A stretch of 64,000 nt of DNA from contig OW388290.1 of assembly GCA_936450465.1 (NCBI GenBank), positions 27,083,457 to 27,147,456 of the forward strand. The letters are read 5' to 3'. This document shows positions 1 through 13,329 of the stretch, piece after piece; position 1 is the stretch's first letter; each line of letters begins with the position of its first letter. Below the pieces are notes generated by a model that saw only the letters and a program-made list of their open reading frames with translations, made no database searches and had not been told where the DNA came from. The position numbers and the translations under genes are program-made. This DNA comes from Gibbula magus (lineage: Eukaryota > Mollusca > Gastropoda > Trochida > Trochidae).

Positions 1-63
1 AAAATATCTTGACAGTGTGTTACTTTTACCTTTGACAGTTTAATGATTTTATATCAGAAGACA

Positions 64-64
<1 letters not shown>

Positions 65-101
<37 letters not shown>
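65..101. repeat. Poly-G homopolymer (37 G)
   Basis: An uninterrupted run of 37 G residues in AT-rich sequence. It could form G-quadruplexes. The true length may differ because long homopolymers are error-prone in sequencing. Confidence 0.95.
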
Positions 102-104
<3 letters not shown>

Positions 105-3100
105 TATTAATCATTTAACTCATTCATTAGTTTTCAACGACAAATGTACTTATACTTTCAGTACAGTTATGTCAAATTAATGTGGCGTCATCAGATTGAT
201 AACGTCATGTCATAAATGTCTTAATCTAGGCGATATCATATCATTATGAGTCATGTCCTTGATGTATACAAGCAATTGTATGTTATATATTCTGTGAAGT
301 CGGTGCATCGCGCAAACTATACTGTTATGAAACACAGCTTTGGATGACAATTCGAATTACTTGCAGATAATAAAGGGTCCTTCTGTATAGCAATATATTT
401 AACTGTCCGTTTTGATTTTCTGCGGGATTCTAGTCAGGTGACCGTGATACACGTATATGTAGAAGTTTGTGAGGTTCGAATTGATGTGAACGATATGTTT
501 AACTAAGCATATAAATATCTTGTTTGTAGAAGTATAGAATATATTAAGTTAGATGTTTCATGCTACACTTATCGATGATACAATTAAAAAGTCCCCAGAT
601 ATTATTAGACTACTTTCAATGGTTCAGTTATCTGTGTTGGTTGATACTTACTTTTAATTTTTTAAATAGTTTCAAATACAATCACAGAATGATAATAGCC
701 ACCATAACGAATAAGGAAATTTCGTCAAATTAATAATTTTGTTGGTATTGTGCTATTACACATTAAAAATATGCGATTTGATGTCGCATTAATATAACAA
801 GTCCCCTTCCGCATCTAATCTCGGTAAAATATTATAGACTCCCGATTGTTAGTTAAATTATTTGGTCATCAGTTTTATGATGATCAAATACCAAATACCA
901 ATGAACGGTATTTTTCGGGAAGAGCCGTGTGTATTGGAATTTCATTGTAGTCAAGACAACAACACATTGAAATGACCTTCTGGTACGTGTGGTTTGACTA
1001 CCCCATATCCTGTCCTGAGAATAGGAAAAGACAACGGTAAACTGTTTTCTATTGATTCATGTTTTCTGCAACATTCCAAGAACAGTTTGTTTCAGACTGA
1101 TCTTTTAACGACAATGCTAGGTGTTCTTGTGTGATTTGAATTCCTTTAAAAAGTGCTATGTAATTTAACATTTCTGAGTTCAAAAGTGTCAAAAAAACTA
1201 ATATTTTATTCAGTTGCGAAAGTGCTTGACACCAGAATATTAAAATTGCGTTTGAACAATTATTTTAACTTGGTTTAGAAGATTAAATTGAAGTTACAAA
1301 CTGAGCATACGTTTAGAGGAAGTACACATCCTCAAATACGGGTTTTAAAATAAAAAAAAAGGAAAATGTTTGACGTTTCACTGTTATAAAGTGTTTTATT
1401 TAAGTAAACTCAAAACGTTCATTGTAATGTGCGGACTAGTAATTTTCATCAGATATTTTTGACTTAAAACTGATCAGTAAGATTATGAAATTGTACATAT
1501 ATGCCATAGTTTGGTGCATACGTGTTACGAACGATCTAGGATATATCACACTCTCTAGCACTTATGAGCTCACAATCTAGCTATATGTCTTATTATCAAT
1601 TACCTTTTCAAATACATTCGTGAGAATATGAATCAATTGCAATCTACCAATCATGTTCCGCTGTTTATTTCTCGTAAATTTGACACCCCATATCTTTCCA
1701 AAGCAACTAGCCATTTGAAGACCACTGACTTTGACTCTTAATAGACGTTAGTTGACTGTAGCTTATTAATGTTTCTCGCATCTAAGTTAAACACGTTTTT
1801 TTAAAAAAAGAGAACAACTATTTTTTAATCGTAACAACAACAAAAAATAGCCAAATTATATTCTGCACGTTCAGGCTTATATTATATTTGGCTTTAAAGC
1901 AATGTATTTGTAAATCTTCGTAAGGGTGTAAACTTTGATTATCTTCATTTGTTTACCCTGTATGTGAACATAACACTAATGTAACTCTAGCTATCGGCAG
2001 CTTTCAGGTCAAATATGAATAAATATTCTTTAAAATAATGTGTTTTAAGTATGTGTCAAGATTGGCTTAGTGCTGGTAAAAATAATGTTTTCGAGGAAAT
2101 GCTGAATTCTAAAATGGGTGCCCTGTTTCAATCATGTGTATTTCAAATTGAAATTCTTAAAGAATGTTACAAATGCTTTGAAAGTTGGATTTCCATTGTA
2201 TTGCACTTCTATGTAAGTACACTTATATTTTCAAGCGGACATCTCTATGTCTTTAATAGTTTTGTATTTCTGTTTAATCTTGGACGAGTTTCTCCGTTTT
2301 AATAAAGGTCCAGGCAAAATGTCACAATGATTTCGATCGATAAGCTGGCAGTAATACATATCTAGTATTTAAAACAATGATATAAGTTTCACTAACAAAT
2401 TTGGAAATGTTAAAAATGTGTTAAATTAAAGTGTACAACTATGATAGAGTCAAAATAGATAATACTGTTTATGAAGATGGTTATTCACTACCTTCTTGAT
2501 TCGCATTCTTAATAAAATGCGGAACATGTTTACAATATAGCTAATGAGAATTATTGTCTGCAGTTTCAATAGTTTGCACGAACAATATAAAGAACAATGA
2601 TAGTTTTCTATATATGAAGACCTCAAAAATCTTATTCAATGCTATACCGTTCCTATGAGGAGAAAATGTTTAAATGGACTGTTAACGGAAAAAGGTAACA
2701 TTTCCATGGTAAGAGAACTGTCCATAGCTTACTAAATGTATTGATACGTTGCAGTAATACTATCAGGAAACTACGTCAGTGCTAACATTGTAGTAAGAGT
2801 ACTTGTATAGCGCATTATCTACATCACTCAGGGATATGTGCTCTACGCGCTAACATTGGATACTTACGTCATCTTATAGATTATCCCCTTCACTAAGTCC
2901 TTGCTTTTAAACCAACATCACACCGTCGGAAAATGAATTAACTAGAATAGTTTCAGTAAACATGTAAATTGACAGGCTAAGGGGATATAACTTTAAGTTG
3001 AATATGTCTCCAATATGATTATTCACAGCTTATTATACCATGAATGAGTACACTGTTGTAACATTCCTGACATCCCTCCATAATATTGTATCATGGAACT

Positions 3101-3914
3101 ACGCAACTTTTGATCTACTTTAAAAACCAAAATCAACTAAAACCTGTGGGAATTCTGAGACTTACAGGTGATATATTCAATCCCATTGGGAGACACATGA
3201 ACTCGCATATCCTAATTGATACAAAAGAGGCGAGAAGTGTGATGTTAACTGACCTGTTGCAGTACACAGAAATCAATACAAACTGAGTTGTCTGCTTTTC
3301 TACTTCTCGTTGTGGTATGGTGCGACTGCACTGCCTATGTTAAAACGTTTGTTCTATATGTTAGCATAAGATAAACCTAGATAAGTTCAATGAGTGTAGG
3401 CTACAAACAATAATTTTTGCTGTAGAGGTATATTTTCTTATTTGAGAAGTGTTCCTGCCTTAAATTTAAGCACAGTTTTAATGCTTATTAACATGATAGA
3501 TTTGCAATGAACGAAACTTCTTTAGTCAACATCAATATAATCAATGTGTCTTTTACATCTACCAAAGTTAACATTTAACAAGGACTTCAATTTGTTCAAT
3601 CCGTGAATAACGTCACTGAAATTGCATTGTCTTCAAGGACTACAATAGTGGACAGTCATCCCTGGAGATTTAGAACTTAAAAATAACTGAAGCTAGGAGA
3701 AATCATATCAGCTTTTGATCCTTGTACTGTAAGCTATTGTTGACAAATATCACCACGCAACCAGTAGCAAGACAGCACTTAGCACGGCTCACGATTGCTT
3801 TCAAAATTCACCATGACTATCTTGTAAACTGTCCGATTACACAATTGCATTTACCTAGGTGTAATAGCTCCAAGCAATTCCATTGAAGTGTGAAGTGAAT
3901 CTTCGTAACTGGTT

Positions 3915-4165
3915 TGGGTGAGGTGAGGTGATATGGGTTTCAAGAGTATTTCACTTATACCACGGCTGCTAGTATTAGTGCAAGGAGAAAGCCCGACACA
4001 CAACTGTGGCTATATGCATTGCTGGAACAAGCGAACGATGGGTGGTACTGCGCTGAAATTCAGTGTAAAATTGCGCCCAAGCGTTACTGCACATATATCA
4101 CTTCTCTACACAAATCGAACCCCGGATGCACTAACCAATGCGCTAACCGTCTCCTCATTTAATTT
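3915..4165 (-). mobile_element. tRNA-derived SINE (family A), degenerate
   Basis: Read on the minus strand this is a tRNA-like head, a conserved body and a CTCACC-type 3' tail. The tail (as GAGGTGAGGTGA) is at 3918-3930 and the B-box remnant near 4110. It matches the full-length copy at 49955-50245, with point changes and small deletions in the body and head. Confidence 0.85.
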
Positions 4166-4252
4166 GAAATGGCTTTTGAGAACAATAAATCCGATATTTG
4201 CAAGTTATTACGGAATAAACACTTGATTCGGTATAAATAATAAAATTTCGTC

Positions 4253-4456
4253 TTGCAACAATCACAATATACAATCAATTTCGATTTACGAGTTTTGGTT
4301 ATACCCGGTTATTATCACAAAGCTGACAGGGCGGTGAAATTTGTCAAACATTTGGAGGTACAGTTCGGTCGAGTGGAATATAATTGTTCGAGGATATGCT
4401 CTGATATGGATGAAACCATTACCAACAGTTGTACATGCAAACCAGACATTGATTGA
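4253..4456 (+). other. Small Cys-containing ORF conserved in both duplication units
   Basis: A 67-codon frame whose last 40 or so codons match the frame at 17970-18185, ending at the same stop (CTCKPDID). Four cysteines occur near the end. The differences include several amino-acid changes and not mainly third-base changes, so conservation may just reflect the recent duplication. Both copies have an AG before GGCGGTGAAA or GGCAGTGAAA, so an internal exon is also possible. I do not recognise a family and do not claim a gene. Confidence 0.15.
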
Positions 4457-5047
4457 AAAGTGTCTAGAGCATCACAGACAGCGTGCACAGAATGCACAGA
4501 ATAATGACTCTAGTTAACCATCAACCATTGAATATAAAATGTACTGGGCCAAAAATTAGAACATGTATAAGCAGTGATTTTATAATTTGAATTTAATCAA
4601 ACGTATAAGTGATCTCTTCAACTCACTTGCATAGCTGTAACGGTACTTGTACCATATAAATAATTTGTTAAATGCAGACAATCTCAAAGCAGAACATGAT
4701 CACTCATACATTTCACAGTCTATAAGCACGAATCATCAAAATGAGTTACACTGTAAGTCAAAGCACTGATATCATGACATAAACGTACCCTTGATGTATA
4801 ACAAACAATGTATCTTAACCCACCTGCATATACTAAAGTTTCCAATGTTAATATGAAAACAATCCAGGATTGATTTCTATTCCCAAAGTATGATAGTCTT
4901 TTAATTTGGCCACTTTATAACTTTCTCATACACTATCAACTCGTAGGCTCTTCCTGACACTTAAAGTAGTAGAGAGATCCCTCTGCAATTTAGCTCATCT
5001 GGATGTAGTGAGTAGCAGAAATATCGGGAGCTTGAGCTTATTCAAAA

Positions 5048-5292
5048 ACGAGGTGAGGTGATTTGGGTTTAACGTCGCTTTCAAGATTATTGATTATATG
5101 TACAAAGCCTGTAACGCCTTGTGACTATGCATTGCGATGAAACTAGCGACCAATGGGTTCATAGTAGAATTGCATACAAACCTTACTGCGTGTTGAACAG
5201 TTCTCTGCTGCAGACAAAGTTGCTATGCTCCTGGTGGGATTCGAACCCAAGACCCCTTGATCAGAAGCCGAATCGCTAACCACTACCGCCCC
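5048..5292 (-). mobile_element. SINE family A, diverged copy
   Basis: The tail begins at 5050 (AGGTGAGGTGATTTGGG) and the tRNA-like head ends near 5291. The B box is readable on the minus strand as GGGTTCGAATCCC. The body has a deletion around 5130 compared with the full-length copy. Confidence 0.85.
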
Positions 5293-5589
5293 TATTCAAC
5301 AACGACATTAACGATTAAACAAACAATATTTCAAGGTAAACACTTATTCTGCTGGAAATACCTTTTACATTTCCCCGCATGTCATGTTATAACAACACAC
5401 ATGTAAACTTTCCAAATGATTAAGTAATATTAGAAAATACACATACATGAACACCGAACTATAAACACAATTTTAAAATGAAAGGTGATGAATAAAATAA
5501 ATGTTATGTTGGTATACGGGTTGTTTGTGATAACATCGGCTTTTCACAGAATGTCAAATGATAAAATCAGAGAATTTAGAAGCTCCTCA

Positions 5590-5860
5590 TATAGTCTGTA
5601 TTGTTAGGTAGGCTGTAGAGACAAGTAGTAGGATAATTCAAGCTAGCAGCCAGCCAAGTGAATGAAGCTTCCAGACTATGTTGTTAGTCAGACATTAGCC
5701 CTATGAATGGTTGGTGATGAGGTCATAAAGAGATAGGAAAGGTGCATTTCAAATGTAAAGAAAGGTCAGCATTTCTAGTTCCTGTCTCCTCCAAGTGTTT
5801 TGCAGGTGACTATTGAGGTGTCAAAAAAGTTGGATGTAAGTTCAGGGCGACCAATACAAT
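5590..5860. repeat. Interspersed repeat copy 1 (AGTGAATGAAG..CCAGACTA type)
   Basis: Shares TTCAAGCT, CAAGTGAATGAAG, TCCAGACTATNTTGTTAG and GAGGTCAT in order with 9170-9440, 18640-18950 and 21030-21280. Two copies lie in each duplication unit, so the repeat existed twice before the large duplication. Confidence 0.7.
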
Positions 5861-6071
5861 TTCGGCACTTCGTGTATTTGCTCGATAGTTGTGAATAGGT
5901 AATTCCATTCCAGTAAACATGGCGTAATAGCATGCACCTGCTTCACAAGTGTGTATTTGAAAAAAAATGCGTTTTAAGAAATATTTCATTTAAATCTTTT
6001 ACATGGTTTAATCACTAAATAAAATAGTTTGAAGGCCATGATGCCACAAGTTGTTAATTTGGACTCATATT

Positions 6072-7100
6072 CAGATTCGGATTGTTTTATTCAGTATCTT
6101 TTGCAGTTTGGAAGTACAGTTTTCATTCACGTGGTGGTAACATTAATTTTCTTTTATTGAACACATGTTTAAGGTAAAGTGCAAGAGATTTATCACTTAA
6201 CAGATGAGACAATACTTGTTTATCTCCTACAGGTGGTGGTGATACAAATGGTAAATATCTGTTTCTTAAATGTAAATACTTCGTACAGTCAAATAATACA
6301 TAGAATTCATCTTCAGCATTACCTGAATTACAGTTTTTACAAATATGTTCACCATTATCAAACAAAGCTTCATTTCTTTTTCGAAAAAGAATTAATTCTG
6401 AAGTCATGGAAACCAAATCTATATATACATAAGGCCCTTTTGAACGAGCTATCTTCTAAATTTGTAATATAAAATTCGGGCTCCAATAAAAATTTATGGG
6501 AGGAATAATACTCTAAATATATTGAATTACTTATTGACATAGACCATTCTTGGAAATAAATATCTTTAAAAACTTGTTTAAAATGAATTTAAAAAAGCAT
6601 TTTCATTTCCAACCTCTTGAGAAATCCATACATAAGAACATCCAATCAAAGAAAGTAACTTCCTAACCTTTGATGCCAAATTGGTCTTCCTTATATCAAC
6701 TTGTAACTTTGAAAATAAATAACTTTGTCTCGGCTACCTATATGAATCCATTCTTAGTAATTTTAACCAATATTTAACAACTCTTAATCTAGTAAGATAA
6801 ATAAATAACAGCGACCAGTTTCCCCTAAGACAGCCTTATTCGAAGCGAATTTTCCCAAATTTAGATAACGTTTAAAGAATGCTGCTTGTACTTTTTCTAC
6901 ACAACGAAAGTATTTCGTCCCCCAAATTTCTGACCCATATGAAAGAATTGCAAATACCTTACAGTCAAATATGGTACATGTACAAGATGTTTTGAAAGAA
7001 ATGAAGGAATTCTTTTTAAATAATTGGAACGCAGAGTGTGCAGCCTTTGACGCTTGCAAAGCCAATCTCTTACAGGCTGATGACCAGTTAAGTCTGGAAG
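6072..7100 (-). pseudogene. LINE 3' fragment: reverse transcriptase C-terminus and 3' end
   Basis: This is the minus-strand end of a non-LTR retrotransposon. At 6784-7065 a frame contains ILSYGSEIWGTKY and VEKVQAAFFKRYLNL, the segment just after the reverse transcriptase core in many invertebrate LINEs. At 6123-6416 a second frame carries a C-terminal zinc-finger-like pattern (ICKNCNSG, then DEFYVLFDCTKY). The two frames are separated by stops, so the copy is dead. The 3' end on the minus strand is TGAATAAAACAATCCG near 6080-6095. The rest of the element (ORF1, endonuclease, RT palm) is missing, as expected for 5' truncation. The same protein region occurs in the LINE at 21.4-27.5 kb. Confidence 0.8.
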
Positions 7101-8929
7101 AAAATATTAATCCTAAATATTTATAATATCAAACACATTTAAGCCTAGTGTTGCCATAATACTATACGTCGTTCCTTTTTTATAACACCCTTTGCTGGCA
7201 TCCAATCATTTCATTTGAGTTTCTTCACCCTGTACAAAGCCATTTAGTCGGAATTCAGAAACCTACAACTCGTAATTCATTAATTATCAGTTTCTGATAA
7301 CTACATTGACTTCAAATAAACATAACATCTTTAGATACTTTGTAATGATACAGACGTTTGGAGACCAGCTAGCACTTTCTACATTATAATGTGATTTAAA
7401 GAAGTCTCCATAGTGAAATGAATATCAAAGTTCAGCCCACTTACATGGCAAATACAATTTGTTAAACGTTATGTCTGTTATGATGTCTGGTCACATACAT
7501 TTAAAATACCGTATTATGAATAAAATTAATATTTGAACTCAGTATATTCGTACAATCGCATGTAAGCGCTAGCAAATGTTAAACACGCACTTACAATGAA
7601 TAAAAGTCAGGTATATTAAGTTATCATGCATTATTTTGCCCATAAATGACAAATTGGGAATCAATGAATGTGTAGCATAAGCTTTTGATCTAGTATTTTT
7701 CAAACATGATAGCTAAATATAGTCTAATTACAACAAATAAGTTTATACAACACATGATTGAGGTTACAGTTCTAATTTCTTATTTCATATCTCTTTCCAG
7801 TTTTGAAATAAAACAATATTTCAGAAAAAGTAGCTCTGGTACAGGGTTTAGAAAGTCTTCAACGTGTCTATTTATTAGATCATTCTTTTAATGCTTCCAT
7901 TAAAATACATATACAGACATATAGTTAGATAAATAGACACATTTGTCTAAACACATTTATTTACATTGAACTAAAATATACAAGTAAATTGCATTCATTA
8001 GCGTTTATTATGCAATAATGATTCATATTGGAAAATATCCAATTTTTATCAGGACAATCAGGAAAATATTATTGAGAAAATGTATCATTATCATTACTTA
8101 AAACGGTAAATTTATATAGTATATATAGTATATATTAAGTAAATTCTTATGTGGGGAATTCTTGAGATTATTTCAGGGATACATCGTTCACGAGCTCTTA
8201 AGTGGACATTTTGGGAAACTGAAAAGATGAGCCATGCAAATAACTGCATGTGATGGCCATCAACTGTAGACAATATCCTGAATGCCGTCATGTACAAGCT
8301 GAGACAATTCCTCTACACCATTAGGAGTACCCAACTTCTTCCTGATAAATACTTAGTGTCGACCATGCTGGACCAAAACATAAGTTTCGTGTGATAGTTC
8401 ATGGTACATAACATTGTCAGAGGTGATTTGTATTGCTACCATAACCCAAGCCATGAACTTATACTGACAATTTGTGCTCATAACTGTTCGCCAGTTTTAG
8501 GTGGTGAGTGACAATTTGTTTCCAGTGAAGTCAAACATCTTATTGAGCAAAATACATCTGCTCCATATCAACCTGCTACTAATGACCCAGCTGAAAGTTG
8601 TGTACATCTTGATTTTTAATTTTGTAGTATCAGCAAAATAAATTGTTGATCTTAAACTGTCGAGTTTTTGAAGGAATCTACGTCATTCGCATAGCACAAT
8701 CTTAAATGGATCAGCCCTTTTCTGTTGTCTGTTGAAACTCCTTTTGAATATCAACGTTGCCGAAGAGTGAGTGAATTGTTTACAGCCTATTGTTTGACAC
8801 ATATAGTAAAAATAACAAAACAAATTGATATATTTGAACCGGGATATTATTTAATGTTCAATGTTGACTGATTCGGCAAGCAATCATACTCGTTTTTTTT
8901 ATTGAAACATGCAGAGTTAGAGTCACTGA

Positions 8930-9110
8930 AAGGACCAAGGGGTATATCAGTTTTACACCACCATGACCCCTACAATGTTTATAATGTTGTAAATGTGTGC
9001 AGAATGAGGCATTTATATTGATTTTCACTTAGCAGAAGTCTTATATGTCGATGAACAGTTGTGTTTTATCCAAATTAATTTTGAAAGAATTTATGAATTT
9101 AAAATTCTCT
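8930..9110. repeat. Dispersed repeat shared with 56130-56300
   Basis: CACCATGACCCC..ATGTTGTAAATGTGTNCAGAA..GAGGCAT and the following 100 bases recur at 56150-56290 with about 80-85% agreement by eye. Class unknown. Confidence 0.6.
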
Positions 9111-9528
9111 TTCTTTCCTCCAAATAAATAAGAAATAAGAGAAAGATTTATATACGATGTTCTTAGCACATTGTGTTCATTGTAAATTATGCTGTGGAGA
9201 AAAAGTCCTCTTTAAAATCATCAGTTTTACTCTAAATGGCCTCGACAGACTTTCGCCATTCATTGTTAGCTATAAGGCACATAATAATCGGCGCGATGGT
9301 TCAAGCTCTGCAAGCATTCAAGTGAAGAAAGTAATCCAGACTATTTTGTTAGGTAAGACATTTGTTCCATAATTGCTTCATGTTGAGGTCATAGCGAGAG
9401 AGAGCAGTCCTTTCATGATTAGGTTATTCCTCACGGATATATCTGCTATTCAGGGTCCTATTGGCTATACTACTTAATCTTACATTGATTGAACATCTGC
9501 CGAGAAATTTTACTAAATGATGTCAAAT

Positions 9529-9570
9529 ATACACTGCAAAAAAAGTTCAGCGTCCCAATGATTTCTTTCG
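9529..9570. mobile_element. Tc1-like terminal inverted repeat relic
   Basis: ACACTGCAAAAAAAGTTCAG matches the inverted end of the Tc1-like relic at 60484-60514, which reads ACACAGCAAAAAAAGTTAAG on the minus strand. Only the terminus is recognisable. A SINE follows at 9591. Confidence 0.45.
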
Positions 9571-9590
9571 TGGAACTTACTGGATTTCGA

Positions 9591-9771
9591 CGTGAGGTGA
9601 GGTGTGTTTAACGCCGCTTTCAAGAGTATTTTACTTACATCACGCATGCTAGTATTCTTCTAGGGAGAAATCCTGCAATGGTGACTGCATTGTGGGGAAA
9701 CCTGCGAGTGTTGGCTTGAACTAGTGAAACATGGGGTGGTAATGCGTTGAAATTTAGTGTAGCAATGTGAT
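9591..9771 (-). mobile_element. SINE family A, head missing
   Basis: Tail GTGAGGTGAGGTG at 9592, then the body as far as the AAATTTAGTGTAGCAATG segment. The tRNA-like head is absent, as in a 5'-truncated insertion. Confidence 0.85.
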
Positions 9772-12218
9772 GTTATATGGTATGTGCATTGCGCAAACTA
9801 TACTGTTATGTAACACATCTTCGGGTGATCAAGCACATTACATGCAGATAATAAATGGTCCTTCTGTATGACAATATATTTAGCTATTCTCGGGCCAAGT
9901 TACCATGGCATATATGAAAGTTTGTGTGGTCCAAAATTGAGGTAAAAGCTGTGTCAAAAAATAAAAGGATAAACTTTAAGTAAACATTAATTTAGACGTT
10001 TATGCTACACTTTTTGGCAATAACAATGCGTGACATAAACAACTTCCCAGATATTAATAGAAGACTGTTAATTATTTTGTTTATTAATGGTAATTGATAC
10101 TTGTTATAATTATTTAAAATCATTGAATGTAAAATGCCATCATAATATGTAACAGAATTGTCAGGAATTGTCGTGATTATCATGTTTGTATACGTATACG
10201 TTGCACATTGAGGGGATAGGATTGATGCCTTATTTTTATATATCCTTTCCCCTTTCGTATCTCATCCAGATACACTATTATAAAATCCGGATTGTTAGTT
10301 AAATTAGTTCGGCATCAGTTGTTGGATCGAATGGTATCGCAACTGGGCAGTGTGTATTGAAATATCTTTACAGTCAAGATAACACATTTGAGATGACCTT
10401 CCTTTACTCGTGAAGTTACTGCTCAATATCCTGTCATGGGAATAGTAACTTGTTTTCTATTGATTTATGCTTGCTGCAACAGTTCATGAACAATTGGATT
10501 TATTCAAGGCAATGCTCTATGTTCTTGTGTGATTAAAAAAAAAATTGAATTCAATGTAATTAAATATTTCATTTCTATGTTATCAACAGTGGAGATAAAT
10601 GTGTATACAACTATCCTCAGGCTGACATTTCTTTGTCGGTTCTAGTTTTGTATTTCTTATCCGTTTGAGAAACATGTAAATCTTGAATGAGTTTCTCCAT
10701 TTCAAAAGAGATCCAGGGAAAATGTCAGTATGATGATGCGGATAAGCTGACATATTGATATCTCCCATCCATCTAATATTGTCTTGCAATTTTGCATTGA
10801 TATAGCCGATAGATTTTTTGTAAAATATATACATTAAACAGTTTTAAAAGAAAATAGTTCTTGTCAGTTGTCACTTGTAATCTTACCAAATATGTGAAGG
10901 CATTTAAGGTATTTGAAAGTAACATACATAACAAAATTCTTTGATTGGCATTCTAGAAGTTGAGGTGATGAAGAATAGAGACAAGTTGATGTAAATCACC
11001 TTGAAGACCTCTCAAGTCCACCCAACCTGCTGGAAGTACAAAGTAGATGCATTTTTGTTCACCCTCCCTCCATCCCAACGTCCTTCTACAACACCTCAAC
11101 TCCCAACGTCCTCGCATGCAGTTAACCAATATTGCATTCCTAGTAGCGGATTCATGTTTACAATGTAGCTAATGGAAAAAGTCTGCGGTGTTAGTAGTTT
11201 GCACGAACAGGAAAGCCTTAAAGAACAGTTTTGACTGAAACATTCATCATTATAATTTATGCAGCAAATACAAATACTTCATGTAAATACCTCCACAAAC
11301 TTGATTCAATACTATCCCGTTCTTATGAGGACAAAATGGTTCATTCTTACAACAAACATCAACTTTACTTGTTTAATTTGAAAGTTAACAGTTGACATTC
11401 CCATGACTGGTATACGGGAAACTACATCATTGCCTAAATTGAAATACTTATGTCACCTTCTCCATTATCATATTCCCTGCTTTTAATGCAGTATCCCACA
11501 ATCGTAAATCGCGATCGGTTATAGCTAGAAAATATATCAGTAAAATGTAAATGAAAATGACAAAAGGATAGAACGTGGGCTTAATACTTTCGAAGTCTTC
11601 GATTTAAAGTTTCCTCAAACATCAATACTTGCAGCTTATTATACCATGAATAAATACGCCGAAGACACATTTCTGATGTGCCTTCATATTATTGTATAAT
11701 GGAAATATGAAACTTTTGATCTACTTTAAAAACCAAAATCAACAATAACGTGTGGGAATTCTGAATCTTACTGGTAATGTATTCAATTCCATTGGGAGAC
11801 ACGTGAACTCGCATATCCTAATTGATACAAAAGAGGCGAGAAGTGTGATGTTAACGTACCTGTTGCAGTACATAAAATCAATACTAACTGAGTTTTCTAC
11901 TTCTCGTTGTGGTTTGGTGCGATTACACTGCATACATTTGTTTTATATGTTAGCATAAGATAAACCTAGATCATGCAAACATACTAAATAATTTGTTGCT
12001 GCAGAGGTACATTTATATTTTCTTATTTGAGAAGAGTTATTGCCTACGGTTTAATTTGGTAACATCATCACTGCAAAATTGTTGATCGATGTCTTCTTGA
12101 AGCACAGTTTTTGTTCTTATTCAAATTATAGATTTGCAATGAAACTCTCTTTTAATCAATATGTATATTACACCTACCAGAGTGTACATGTAAATTTAAA
12201 TTAAGCAACCAATGAGCT

Positions 12219-12510
12219 TTAAGGCGCTGTAGCACGTTATTCTTACTGAAATATAGTGTTTTTGCAAAAGTATAAATAAGTGTCATTAATATCTAGATAA
12301 TACTCCAGAATCAATAAAAGTTCTAAAATGAATGTACATGGTTCGGCTAAGCAATGCGAGTCCATTTCTCAACGAGTGTTCACATTAAAATTGCCGCTCG
12401 AAGGTAGTTCAAGTGATCTGATTGATGCAGCGATACCTCAACACTTAGAGGAGATTTTTTAAATATGGTACAATGATGGAATGGTCAAGCATTTGATAAG
12501 ATTTCGAAAA
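12219..12510 (+). mobile_element. TTAA-flanked MITE, partial copy
   Basis: Starts TTAAGGCGCTGTAGCACGTT and is homologous, with indels, to 48290-48590 (shared CTTACTGAAATA, CATTAAAATTGCC, TGATGGAATGGTCAA). The right terminus is not found. The complete relative at 44359-44720 has the same start motif on both ends. Confidence 0.6.
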
Positions 12511-12755
12511 GTGAGGAAAAATGTCGGTATGTGACAGGGACAAGACCTTTGCTGACAAACTAAAAGTTCTAGTTAAGGTTCCAAAAACTGCCTCTTTCAT
12601 CAAGGTCAAGCGTAGAAGATCAAATTATATGACTTTATTTCAGTGGTCTTATATGTTAAAGGAAACTCATATCAAGTTTCAGAGACATATCATTGATCAA
12701 TCAAAATTAAAGTTAGAGCTAAGCAAGAGTAAAGTTTTAACCCCCACGTGAAATA

Positions 12756-13324
12756 TACTCACGTGCAAAAGAAACGTCCCCATACAAAATACAAGATATT
12801 TCAATCGACGGGCGAAAAATGAGACTGAAACAGCGTTACATCAGAACCCAACAATACTAAATATGAGTTTTCAAAACATTATCTATTCATAACTTTGAGA
12901 AACACAAGTTTTAAGAAATGGTCGTTTTGGAATCTCCTTAACTAGACGAGATAGAAGCCTCAAAAAGCCAGTTTTTGCTTGTTTTGTGACGTCCTACAGT
13001 AATGACGCGTCAACAAATTTAAAGCAAAGAAGGTTATTTATGTCGAGGACATCATTAATTAATTAAATGTCTACTTTTTCAATGTATTAAACTTAAATAC
13101 CAAATATTGTCGGCCAAAAACATCTTTAAAAAGCGATTTTAGCACCCCATGTGTATTTGAACAGATGTAGAAATAAAAGAAGCATACTCTGATGTATGAA
13201 ATTGTGAATACTTCTATACAAAACATGTGGCTACCAAATACATTCAAAATCTACTTTCTCCGACATCAATATTTCATTTTATACTGTTTTCAAAATGTGG
13301 GGACGTTTCTTTTGTACGTGAGTT
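12756..13324. mobile_element. Tc1/mariner-type MITE (569 bp)
   Basis: Flanked by TA dinucleotides (12754-12755 and 13325-13326). The inverted ends read ACTCACGTGCAAAAGAAACG on the left and ACTCACGTACAAAAGAAACG on the right, both followed by TCCCCA. No transposase is encoded. The ends resemble those of the Tc1-like element at 16393-17903 (AACTCACGGGCAAAAGAAACG), so a related transposase could have moved it. Confidence 0.85.
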
Positions 13325-13329
13325 TAGGA

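Larger units (their letters stand above)
300..9450. repeat. Tandem duplication, unit 1
   Basis: Blocks here recur in the same order and orientation in 9780-21275. Examples are 300-480 with 9780-9950, 890-1080 with 10310-10480, 2240-2350 with 10635-10750, 3030-3400 with 11630-11990, 4225-4560 with 17935-18270, 5500-5870 with 18550-18940, 7190-7330 with 19205-19385, 8270-8500 with 19655-19880 and 9160-9440 with 20990-21280. The best conserved stretch (around 3190-3250 with 11790-11850) is almost identical over about 60 bases. SINEs at 3.9 and 5.0 kb and a LINE fragment at 6.1-7.1 kb are absent from unit 2, so they arrived after the duplication or were lost there. No convincing gene is visible in the unit. 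Confidence 0.85.

Noticed and set aside
3086..3286. 66-codon frame matching one at 11752-11958
   Set aside because: Similarity follows the tandem duplication at the DNA level, and the frames end differently. No coding signature.
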